In this document: piece by piece, positions 6,757 through 12,997 of the stretch
How the letters are laid out: every line of letters starts with the position of its first letter
Position numbering within the stretch: the first letter of the stretch is position 1
Assembly: GCA_025464915.1 (NCBI GenBank)
Contig: JAODNF010000482.1
Coordinates: 1-14,450 of the forward strand
Origin: Frankiales bacterium
GTDB taxonomy: Bacteria > Actinomycetota > Actinomycetes > Mycobacteriales > SCTD01
Reading direction: 5' to 3'
Length of the DNA: 14,450 nt
Notes under the pieces: generated by a model
The model's input: the letters and a program-made list of their open reading frames with translations, nothing else
Told to the model about the DNA's origin: nothing
Databases searched by the model: none
Translations under genes and position numbers: made by a program

Positions 6757-7625
6757 GAGCTCTTCCGATGCTGGGTCCGGGAGGGTTCGATCGCGACGGC
6801 CGCACGGCTCAGCGGAGCGGCGCAGGCGCTGCACACCAGCCGCGGTAGGAACAGCGCACCGCAGGCATGGGTGGCGAGCAGGGCCGGACCGTCGGGCGCG
6901 GGGTGCCAGCGCTCGCCCCAGGCGACCAGCTGGGTCACGGCGGGGAAGAGGTCGCGGCCCTTGTCGGTGAGGCCGTAGCCGGCGTCCAGGACGCCGAGGT
7001 CGACGAACTGCCGGAGCCGCTCGCTCACCACGTTCGGTGGGGCTCCGAGGACCGCCTCGAAGTCGCGGAACCGCCTCGCGCCGAGGAACGCGGCGCCGAG
7101 GGTGGCGCTGGACCAGCGGCTGCCCATCAGGGCCATGGTCTCGGGGAACAGCCCGGGTCCCTCGGCCCGGGAGGAGCCGGTACGGCGACGGTTGCTGCCG
7201 ACCGGCACGGCGCGGGCCAGCTTCCCGGAGGGCCCGAGCGCGACGGTGACGTCGTTCGAGGACGCGGGGCCGCCGCACCCGGCGCAGTGGAGGTCGGGGG
7301 CGAAGACCTCGCCGCAGACCGAGTGGCGCATGGTCGGCAGCGCCTCGCCCTGCACCCAGCGCTGCTCCCATGCCCAGATGCACAGCAGCAGCGACCACAG
7401 CTCCTTGCCGGCCTCGGTCAGCCGGTAGCCGTCGTCCCGCTTGTCGAGGACGCCACCGTCCACGAGGGCGGTCAGCCGCGAGGACAGGACGGTGGGACCG
7501 ATGCCCAGGGCCGTCTGGAGCGCAGAGAAGCGCCGGCGCCCGAGGAGCTGCTGCTGGACGATGAGCAGCGACCACTCGTCCCCGAGCAGTCCCAGGGACG
7601 TGCCGATCGCGTTGGGCGTCGTCAC
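6753..7625 (-). CDS. Tandem HxlR-type winged-helix regulator with two Cys/His clusters
   Basis: The 290-residue protein is an internal duplication of an HxlR-type winged-helix DNA-binding unit. Repeat 1 (about 8-135) has LGLLGDEWSLLIVQQ, RRRFSALQTAL, PTVLSSRLTALVDGGVLD and YRLTEAGKELW. Repeat 2 (about 160-283) has ALMGSRWSSATL, ARRFRDFEAVL, PNVVSERLRQFVDLGVLD and YGLTDKGRDLF. Each repeat ends in a similar Cys/His cluster: H101xxC104...C114xxC117 and H253xC255...C265xxC268. These could bind zinc or sense metal, thiol or oxygen. Ordinary HxlR proteins are about 110-130 residues and dimerise; here one chain may supply both halves. The GTG at 7625 is the best start because homology begins at residue 8; it has little ribosome site and lies 10 bases after the oxygenase stop. 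Its position inside the operon suggests autoregulation. Confidence 0.85.
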   Translation of the reverse strand: MTTPNAIGTSLGLLGDEWSLLIVQQQLLGRRRFSALQTALGIGPTVLSSRLTALVDGGVLDKRDDGYRLTEAGKELWSLLLCIWAWEQRWVQGEALPTMRHSVCGEVFAPDLHCAGCGGPASSNDVTVALGPSGKLARAVPVGSNRRRTGSSRAEGPGLFPETMALMGSRWSSATLGAAFLGARRFRDFEAVLGAPPNVVSERLRQFVDLGVLDAGYGLTDKGRDLFPAVTQLVAWGERWHPAPDGPALLATHACGALFLPRLVCSACAAPLSRAAVAIEPSRTQHRKSS

Positions 7626-7635
7626 GTCCGTCGTG

Positions 7636-9075
7636 TCACAGCGCGTGCCAGAACGAGTGGGTACCGGAGCTGATCCGCTCGGGCAGCCGGATCCGGGCGA
7701 CCAGGTCGAGGTCCTGCGCGGTGAGGACGAGCGCATCGCTGCAGTCGTTGACGAGGTCCGTCGTGAACGAGATCAGGTAGCCGTCGTCCTCGGCCTGTGA
7801 CCCGACCCGCGGCGCCATCGGCGACTCGCTGCCGAAGACGCCCTCACCGAAGGAGAAGCGCTTCTCGGTGCCGGTCAGCACGTCGTGCTTCACGATGCCG
7901 TCGAACAGGAACCAGCCCGGGTGGCCGGACATGTTGTAGGTGTAGCGGTAGGGCAGGCCGCCGTGCCGGCCGTTGATCATCCCGAACTCCATGAGGGTGT
8001 CGGAGAGGTCCTGCTCCTTCACCTGCCCGGTCGTGAGGTTCAGCCGCCAGCGGTGCGGTCGGGGCTTGAGGGTCTGCAGGTCGATGTGCCGGTAGAACGA
8101 GCGGTACCAGTCATCTCCCTCCTGCTTGCGCGGGCTCGGGTTCTGCTGGGGGAACCCGTCGAGCACGATCTCGTCGCCCTCCTCGTACGCGTTGATGAAG
8201 TGCAGCGCGTAGGTCGCCTCGGCCTCGAACCACCGCACCTCGGTGCCGTAGCGCGGCACGACGCCGAAGCGGGAGGGCAGGTGGGGGAAGAACCGCGGCA
8301 GGTGGATGTCGTCCTTGAGCAGCTCCGGTGCCCAGAACAGCGGGAAGTCGTTCAGGATCGAGTAGTTCTCCGTGAACGCCATGTCGTGCGGGAGCCGCGG
8401 CCCGGGCAGCGGGATCGGCGTCCAGTGCTTGAGCTCGCCGTCGGCGGAGACGACGCCGTAGTGCATGTACGGCGCCTGCTTGCCGTAGTTGAAGACCAGC
8501 ATCTCGCCGGTGAGCTCGTCGACCTTGGTGTGGGCGGAGATCCCCTCCTCGGGCACCCACGACTCCGGGCCGAGCTGCTCGAGGGTCATCGGGTCGAGGC
8601 CGTAGAGGTCTCCGCACATCCAGAACGACGTGAGCGCCTTTCCGTTGTGCACCACGACGTCGGTCGACGAGCCGTCCTTCATGCGGCCGCGCGCTCCCCA
8701 GCCGTCGGGGCGCAGCGAGTTGGCAGGCATGTCGAGCATCCCGGTCCAGAGCGGACCGGCCGCCTCCTGCTCGGCGAGGAACCCGGCGGTGCGGACGAAC
8801 CGGTTGCGGTAGCTCGCCCTGCCGTCGGCCAGGTGCAGCTGGTGGATCATCCCGTCGCCGTCGAACGGGTGGTACATCCCGATCGACGGGTGCACCGGGT
8901 TCTCGGTGTTGCGCAGGTAGATCCCTTGCAGGTCAAGGGGGATCTCACCCTCGACGACCTCGAGGTCGTGGGCGTCCCACTCGGCGAGGTTCGGGGTCCA
9001 GGCGCCGGAGCGGTAGGGGTGGTCGTCGTCCTCCGGCAGGGTCCGGAGCGGCTCGCTGACCCTGGTCGCCCTCAC
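7636..9075 (-). CDS. Carotenoid-oxygenase-family (retinal pigment epithelial membrane protein-like) Fe(II) dioxygenase
   Basis: The 479-residue protein matches the seven-bladed-propeller family that splits conjugated or styryl C=C bonds with O2 (carotenoid, apocarotenoid and lignostilbene dioxygenases). The four iron ligands can be placed: His182 (GISAHTKVD), His230 (LPHDMAFTENY), His292 (YALHFINAYEEGD) and His473 in the C-terminal SGTHSFWHAL. The N-terminal GIYLRNTENP and the FDGDGMIHQL segment are also typical. Length is normal for the bacterial family (about 450-500). No signal peptide is seen, so it is probably cytoplasmic or at the inner membrane face. GTG at 9075 is the start, because it overlaps the thiolase stop (GTGA) and leaves a usual N-terminus; the next Val codons are not starts. 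All metal ligands are intact, so activity is expected, but the substrate is unknown. Confidence 0.92.
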   Translation of the reverse strand: MRATRVSEPLRTLPEDDDHPYRSGAWTPNLAEWDAHDLEVVEGEIPLDLQGIYLRNTENPVHPSIGMYHPFDGDGMIHQLHLADGRASYRNRFVRTAGFLAEQEAAGPLWTGMLDMPANSLRPDGWGARGRMKDGSSTDVVVHNGKALTSFWMCGDLYGLDPMTLEQLGPESWVPEEGISAHTKVDELTGEMLVFNYGKQAPYMHYGVVSADGELKHWTPIPLPGPRLPHDMAFTENYSILNDFPLFWAPELLKDDIHLPRFFPHLPSRFGVVPRYGTEVRWFEAEATYALHFINAYEEGDEIVLDGFPQQNPSPRKQEGDDWYRSFYRHIDLQTLKPRPHRWRLNLTTGQVKEQDLSDTLMEFGMINGRHGGLPYRYTYNMSGHPGWFLFDGIVKHDVLTGTEKRFSFGEGVFGSESPMAPRVGSQAEDDGYLISFTTDLVNDCSDALVLTAQDLDLVARIRLPERISSGTHSFWHAL

Positions 9076-10250
9076 GAGGTCTGCCCGATCACGAAGCTGA
9101 CCGTGGTGGTCGTGGACCCACCGATGTTCAAGGTCCCGAAGGTGCGTGCGCCCTCGACCTGGGTGTCGCCGGCGGCGGCCGTGACCTGCTTGGTCGCGTC
9201 GAGCACCATCCGCACACCGGATGCGCCGACCGGGTGCCCGAGGCCGATGAGGCCACCACTCGCGTTGACCGGCATCGCACCGTCCTTCTCGAGGATGCCG
9301 GACTCGACGGCCTTCCAGCTCTCCCCGGGTGCGGTGATGCCGAAGTGGTCGATCGCCATGTACTCGCTCGGCGTGAAGCAGTCGTGGGTCTCGATCCCGT
9401 CCAGCTCCCACACGTCGGCGACGCCCGCGCGCGCGAAGGGGTCGGTGATCGTCTGTCGCACGTGCGGGAGGACGTACTCCTCCTGCACCGCGAGCTTGTC
9501 GGCCAGCGCGAGCCCGACGGTGCGGTGACCCCAGCCCTTGATCTCGGCTACCGGCCGACCGGTACGACGCGACCACTCCTGCGCGAACTCCCGGCCGGCC
9601 ACGACGACACCCGCTGCGCCGTCCGTGATCTGGCTGCAGTCGTAGCGCCGGACCCAGCCGTCGACGACGTCGTCGGACGGGGTGCTCCAGGTGCGGGTCT
9701 GCGCGTTCGCGTTCGACCGCGCGTTCCTGTAGTTGAGGTCGCTGATCCCCTTGAGGAACTGAGGATCCAGGCCGTACCGGCGGTCGTACTCCTGCGCCAG
9801 CAGCGAGAACTGGTGCGGCCAGACGAAGTCGACGTCCGTCTCGTGGCCGACCCAGGCCGCCGCTCCGAGGATGCGGGCGGCCTCGTCGCCGGGCACCGAC
9901 TTCTCCTGCTCGACACCCAGGACCAGCGCGACGTCGTAGCGGCCCGCCTCGATCTCCGCCATCGCCGCGAGCACGGCGATCCCGCCGGACGCGCACGCCG
10001 CCTCGTGCCGCATCGCCGGGACCCCGCGCAACGAGGGGACCACCTGCGCTGGCATGCCGCCGAGGTGGCCCTGGCCGTTGTAGAGCTGGCCGAAGGCGTT
10101 GCCGACGTGGATCGTGTCGACGGCGTCGACGGCGCAGGCCGCGAGGGTGCCCTCGGTCGCCTCCTGCACGAGGTCGCTGACCTCGAGCCCCTCCTTCGCC
10201 CAGTTGCGCGCGAAGTCGGTCTGGTAGCCGCCGAGGACGAAGACCGTCAT
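9072..10250 (-). CDS. SCP2-type thiolase / acyl-CoA acyltransferase
   Basis: The 392-residue thiolase-fold enzyme has nucleophilic Cys86 (EAACASGG), an HDCF box with His289 and Cys291, and GGLIGLGHPVGASG with His339. Its C-terminus reads NIGGST where classical thiolases have a second catalytic Cys in CxGG. This places it with SCP2-type thiolases, where the HDCF Cys takes that role. It probably cleaves 3-ketoacyl-CoA, or carries out the reverse condensation. Related steroid side-chain enzymes often need a DUF35 partner, which is absent from this window. The ATG at 10250 overlaps the stop of the DUF1295 gene (ATGA) and has a GGTGGG ribosome-site candidate. Its stop overlaps the oxygenase start, so the two enzymes are tightly coupled in translation and probably in pathway. 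Confidence 0.9.
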   Translation of the reverse strand: MTVFVLGGYQTDFARNWAKEGLEVSDLVQEATEGTLAACAVDAVDTIHVGNAFGQLYNGQGHLGGMPAQVVPSLRGVPAMRHEAACASGGIAVLAAMAEIEAGRYDVALVLGVEQEKSVPGDEAARILGAAAWVGHETDVDFVWPHQFSLLAQEYDRRYGLDPQFLKGISDLNYRNARSNANAQTRTWSTPSDDVVDGWVRRYDCSQITDGAAGVVVAGREFAQEWSRRTGRPVAEIKGWGHRTVGLALADKLAVQEEYVLPHVRQTITDPFARAGVADVWELDGIETHDCFTPSEYMAIDHFGITAPGESWKAVESGILEKDGAMPVNASGGLIGLGHPVGASGVRMVLDATKQVTAAAGDTQVEGARTFGTLNIGGSTTTTVSFVIGQTS

Positions 10251-11059
10251 GCGCCCACCGGGGCCTTCTTCTTGGGGAGCGGGATGAAGGGGCTCGTGGT
10301 GGCGACGTAGTCGGCGTACTGCGGCCGGGTCTTGTGCAGGCCCTTCTCGAGCAGGCCGACGCCGCTGACCTTGAGCAGCAGGAACGTGATGAAGACCGGC
10401 CCGAGGAGCGCGACGACGGTGACGCCGTTGCTCACAGCGAGGATGCCGAGGCCCCACCAGGTGCACGTCTCGCCGAAGTAGTTGGGGTGCCGGGTGTTGT
10501 GCCACAGGCCCGTGTCCATGACGACCCCCTTGTTGCCGGGGTTGCCCTTGAACGCGGCCAGCTGGAAGTCGGCCGTGCTCTCGAAGACGATCCCGAACAG
10601 CGCGAGGCCGGCGCCGATCCAGTTGCCGGCGGTCATGCGGTCGTCGTAGACCTGGCCCAGCTGCACGGGCAGCGCGACCAGGGTCAGCAGGATCGCCTGC
10701 GTGAGGAAGACCCGGCGCCAGAGGAAGAGCTTCTCGCTGCCGCCCTTCCTGCTCTGAAGGATGGCCTGGTAGCGGGGGTCCGGTCCGTTCTTGCGCCAGC
10801 GCCAGAGCAGGTAGCCGCCGAGGCGCAGCCCCCAGAGCGCGCACAGCCCCAGCAGCAGGGCCTTGCGGGTGCCGTCGCCGAAGTCGCCGGCCGAGGCCTG
10901 CACGAACGACGAGGTCGCGATGATGACGAACCCGATGCCCCAGAAGGCGTCGATGTAGCTCGGGTCGCGGGTCGAGAACGACGGGATCGAGATCAGCGTC
11001 ATCGCCACGACCATCACGGCGAGGTTCACGCCGAACAGGGTCCAGATCTCGCTGGTCAC
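10247..11059 (-). CDS. DUF1295 integral membrane protein (steroid 5-alpha-reductase / isoprenylcysteine methyltransferase-like)
   Basis: The 270-residue protein has about six or seven hydrophobic segments and the DUF1295 pattern: RDPSYIDAFWG at 31-41, the cytoplasmic WRWRKNGPDPRY loop, and the C-terminal core FKGNPGNKGVVMDTGLW then NTRHPNYFGE at 188-197 and HKTRPQYADYVATTSPFIPLP. The RHPNYFGE and E...RPxYxxY elements are shared with isoprenylcysteine methyltransferases and steroid 5-alpha-reductase-like enzymes, where they bind SAM or NADPH. Which cofactor is used here is not visible. It acts in the membrane, probably on a lipophilic substrate. GTG at 11059 is chosen because a strong GAGGAGA ribosome site lies three bases upstream. 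It is the first gene of the seven-gene operon. Confidence 0.88.
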   Translation of the reverse strand: MTSEIWTLFGVNLAVMVVAMTLISIPSFSTRDPSYIDAFWGIGFVIIATSSFVQASAGDFGDGTRKALLLGLCALWGLRLGGYLLWRWRKNGPDPRYQAILQSRKGGSEKLFLWRRVFLTQAILLTLVALPVQLGQVYDDRMTAGNWIGAGLALFGIVFESTADFQLAAFKGNPGNKGVVMDTGLWHNTRHPNYFGETCTWWGLGILAVSNGVTVVALLGPVFITFLLLKVSGVGLLEKGLHKTRPQYADYVATTSPFIPLPKKKAPVGA

Positions 11060-11062
11060 AGG

Positions 11063-11069
11063 TCTCCTC
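11063..11069 (-). promoter_or_regulatory. Ribosome binding site of the operon's first gene
   Basis: On the minus strand GAGGAGA is followed by CCT and the GTG start at 11059. It is the strongest Shine-Dalgarno sequence of the seven-gene unit and settles the DUF1295 start. Most later genes rely on overlapping stop/start codons. Confidence 0.7.
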
Positions 11070-11086
11070 AGGGATCTACTACGTCA

Positions 11087-11116
11087 TCTATAGCGCCACG
11101 CGGCACACGACGGCAA
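11087..11116 (-). promoter_or_regulatory. Putative sigma-70-type promoter of the importer/oxygenase operon
   Basis: On the minus strand TTGCCG (11116-11111, 4 of 6 to TTGACA) and TATAGA (11092-11087, 4 of 6 to TATAAT) are separated by 18 bases. They would give a start near 11080 and a leader of about 20 bases ending in the GAGGAGA ribosome site. Between the -10 box and the ribosome site the plus strand holds a direct repeat ATCTA-7-ATCTA (about 11074-11090), which could be an operator half-site pair. It does not resemble the TACAG/CTGTA palindrome at the TetR gene. No expression evidence is available. Confidence 0.5.
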
Positions 11117-11125
11117 CACAGCCGC

Positions 11126-11164
11126 GGGAGGTCCGGGAGGGGGAGGTGGGAGCAGGGAAGTGGG
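11126..11164 (+). other. G-run cluster (G-quadruplex motif); C-rich in the TetR transcript
   Basis: The plus strand holds six runs of three or more G (11126-11128, 11135-11137, 11139-11143, 11148-11150, 11155-11157, 11162-11164) with loops of 1-6 bases, which meets the usual G3+N1-7 quadruplex rule. The minus-strand transcript is C-rich and almost G-free right after the TetR stop, as in Rho-loading regions. It sits between the TetR stop (11166) and the promoter of the seven-gene operon. It may terminate TetR transcription and so insulate the operon. Structure formation is inferred. Confidence 0.5.
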
Positions 11165-11165
11165 A

Positions 11166-11984
11166 TCAGCTGCGGTGGTGGTGCTCGTGGTGGGCGTCGC
11201 GCCAGGCCTGGCGGGCGTCGCGCAGGGCAGACATGACCTGCCGGCTGGCGTCTCGGGCGGCCTCGCCGGCGGCGCGCAGCTGCTCGCGGCCGGAGATCCC
11301 CTGCACGGTGAGGTCGAACGACCACAGTCCCGTCTCGAGCAGCCGGGCCGCCCGCGTGACGTCGCGGACGACCGCCTGCTGGGCCTGCTGCGGGTCCGCG
11401 GCGAGCTCGGCCTGCTTGCGCAGGGCGCGGAACATCACGCCCCAGAGCCCGACCATCGCCGCTGCAGCGATCTGCGGCTCGGGGTCGTCCGGGTCGACGT
11501 CGGCACGTTCCGCCATCGCCACCGCGGCGACCTGCGTGAGGCGGTCCATCATGTCCCGCTGCGCTGCACGGAGGGACGGGGTGCCCTCGATCAGCTCCTG
11601 GAACCGCAGGATCGAGCGGAAGTCCTGGTCGTGGTCCCAGTGCTCGAAGAACTGGGCGATCTCCTGGAGCAGCGCGGCCACGAACGACTCCAGCGGCGAC
11701 GCCGTGGACGAGCCCGGGCCCAGTGCCGAGCCGATGAGCTCCTCCATGTGCTGCTCGCGGTCGAGCAGCAGCGCTTCCTTGGTCTCGAAGTAGTTGTAGA
11801 CGGTCTTCTCGCTGACGCCGGCGGCCCGGGCGATGTCGGCGACGCGCACCTCGTCGAAGCCGCGCTCGAGGAACAGGCCCGTCGCCACGTCGGAGATCTG
11901 CTGGCGGGTCTCGCGCTTCTTGCGCTCGCGCAGGCCCTCCGGAGCAGCGGCGACGGTGCCGCTCACCACCATCCGCTGGGCCAC
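11166..11984 (-). CDS. TetR-family transcriptional regulator with His-rich C-terminal tail
   Basis: The 272-residue protein has an N-terminal TetR DNA-binding domain at about 20-70: RETRQQISDVATGLFLERGFDEVRVADIARAAGVSEKTVYNYFETKEALL, with the recognition helix near SEKTVYNYF. An alpha-helical ligand/dimerisation region follows. It is longer than a typical TetR (about 200) and ends in a helix closing with DAHHEHHHRS, five His within six residues. GTG at 11984 is given because a minus-strand CATAAT (11996-11991) would start transcription at about that base, i.e. a leaderless mRNA. ATG at 11972, with GAGGGGG upstream at wider spacing, is the alternative. It is divergent from the ABC exporter and most likely represses it through the palindrome between them. 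Confidence 0.88.
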   Translation of the reverse strand: MAQRMVVSGTVAAAPEGLRERKKRETRQQISDVATGLFLERGFDEVRVADIARAAGVSEKTVYNYFETKEALLLDREQHMEELIGSALGPGSSTASPLESFVAALLQEIAQFFEHWDHDQDFRSILRFQELIEGTPSLRAAQRDMMDRLTQVAAVAMAERADVDPDDPEPQIAAAAMVGLWGVMFRALRKQAELAADPQQAQQAVVRDVTRAARLLETGLWSFDLTVQGISGREQLRAAGEAARDASRQVMSALRDARQAWRDAHHEHHHRS

Positions 11985-11990
11985 CCCCTC

Positions 11991-11996
11991 ATTATG
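11991..11996 (-). promoter_or_regulatory. -10 box candidate of the TetR gene
   Basis: CATAAT on the minus strand matches TATAAT in five of six positions and lies six bases before the GTG at 11984. This implies a leaderless TetR transcript. No good -35 is present at 16-18 bases; that region is occupied by the palindrome, so autorepression is plausible. Confidence 0.45.
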
Positions 11997-11999
11997 CAG

Positions 12000-12028
12000 T
12001 TGCTAGAACTTTACAGCCACTGTATGTT
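12000..12028 (+). promoter_or_regulatory. Promoter candidate of the ABC exporter operon
   Basis: TTGCTA (12000-12005, 4 of 6) and TATGTT (12023-12028, 4 of 6) are 17 bases apart. The expected transcription start falls at about 12035, the A of the exporter ATG, and no Shine-Dalgarno sequence precedes that ATG. A leaderless mRNA is therefore predicted. The spacer and -10 are covered by the 25-base palindrome. Confidence 0.5.
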
Positions 12029-12030
12029 TC
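12006..12030. promoter_or_regulatory. Palindromic operator, likely TetR binding site
   Basis: The arms GAACTTTACAG and CTGTATGTTTC flank a CCA centre (12017-12019). Eight of eleven arm positions pair, with a perfect core TACAG-CCA-CTGTA at 12012-12024. The site lies in the 50-base divergent region between the TetR gene and the exporter and spans the exporter's promoter spacer and -10, where bound repressor would block polymerase. Confidence 0.65.
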
Positions 12031-12034
12031 TGCC

Positions 12035-12997
12035 ATGACTTCCACTCGTGCCGTCGTCACCGAGGGGCTCACCCGCCGCTTCGGTGACTTCACCGCCGTC
12101 GACGAGCTCGACCTCGAGGTCGCGACCGGCTCGGTGTTCGCCATCCTCGGTCCCAACGGCGCCGGCAAGACCACCACCGTCCGGATGCTCGCCACCCTCA
12201 CCGCACCGACCAGCGGCCGCGCCGCCGTCTGCGGCCACGACGTGGTCACCGAGGCGGAACAGGTGCGGCGCTCGCTGTCGCTGACAGGGCAGTTCGCCGC
12301 GCTCGAGGACAACCTCACCTGCCGCGAGAACCTGGTGCTCATGGCCCGCCTCCGCGGCCACAGCCGCAAGGACGCGGCGACGATCACCGACCGTCTCATC
12401 GAGCGCTTCGACATCGTCGAGTTCGCCGACAAGCTCGTGAAGTCCGTCTCGGGCGGTCAGCGGCGCCGCACCGACCTCGCCGCGTCGCTGGTGATCCAGC
12501 CGCAGCTGCTCGTCCTCGACGAGCCGACCACCGGGCTCGACCCGCGCAGCCGGATGGAGGTGTGGTCCAGCGTCCGCGAGCTCGTCAGCGACGGCGTCAC
12601 CGTGCTGCTGACCACGCAGTACCTCGAGGAGGCCGACCAGCTGGCCGACCACGTCGTGCTCATCGACCACGGCCGAGCCGTCGCCAGCGGCACGCCGTAC
12701 CAGCTGAAGGCGCAGATCGGAGAGCAGCGCGTCGACGTCGTGACCTCCGACGTGGCGGCCTTCGACGCCCTCGTCACCGCCCTGTCGGGCCGCTTCACCC
12801 TCACGACCAACCGGGAGCGCCGCTCGCTGTCGATCCCCGCTCCGGACGAGACGGCCGACCTGGCCGCCGTCGCCAAGGCCGTCCACGCGACCGGCGTGAC
12901 CGTCGACGAGCTGGCGCTGCGCCGGCCGACCCTCGACGACGCCTTCCTCGCCCTGACCGGCTCCCCGTCCTCCCACCCCGCCGAGGAGACCGCATGA
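12035..12997 (+). CDS. DrrA-type ABC exporter ATPase
   Basis: The 320-residue cytoplasmic ATPase of the daunorubicin-resistance (DrrA) group has Walker A GPNGAGKTT at 39-47, signature VSGGQRR at 138-144, Walker B LLVLDEPTTGLDP at 158-170 and Gln195 in TTQYLEEADQLAD at the H-loop position, as is usual in this group. The C-terminal extension ends with the DrrA-type RPTLDDAFLALTG at 297-309. It should energise the permease encoded next to it, exporting a drug, lipid or secondary metabolite. The ATG at 12035 has no ribosome site and is predicted to be leaderless. Its stop overlaps the permease ATG (ATGA), and GAGGAGA at 12983-12989 serves the downstream gene. Confidence 0.92.
   Translation: MTSTRAVVTEGLTRRFGDFTAVDELDLEVATGSVFAILGPNGAGKTTTVRMLATLTAPTSGRAAVCGHDVVTEAEQVRRSLSLTGQFAALEDNLTCRENLVLMARLRGHSRKDAATITDRLIERFDIVEFADKLVKSVSGGQRRRTDLAASLVIQPQLLVLDEPTTGLDPRSRMEVWSSVRELVSDGVTVLLTTQYLEEADQLADHVVLIDHGRAVASGTPYQLKAQIGEQRVDVVTSDVAAFDALVTALSGRFTLTTNRERRSLSIPAPDETADLAAVAKAVHATGVTVDELALRRPTLDDAFLALTGSPSSHPAEETA

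Noticed and set aside
7885..9528. A 547-codon plus-strand open frame opposite the oxygenase and thiolase genes.
   Set aside because: It is a shadow frame rich in Val, Arg and Glu with no recognisable domain, lying over two genes with complete catalytic motifs.
9076..9996. Longer N-terminus for the oxygenase reaching back into the thiolase gene.
   Set aside because: The extension is a low-information Arg/Gly-rich shadow of the thiolase frame. GTG at 9075 gives the normal family length.
11060..11125. A second copy of the TACAG-CCA-CTGTA operator in front of the importer operon.
   Set aside because: No such sequence is present; only an ATCTA direct repeat is seen, so control of the operon by the TetR protein is not supported.
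12011..12976. A 321-codon minus-strand frame opposite the exporter ATPase.
   Set aside because: It mirrors an ATPase gene with all nucleotide-binding motifs; its own translation is Gly/Val/Glu-rich without domain.
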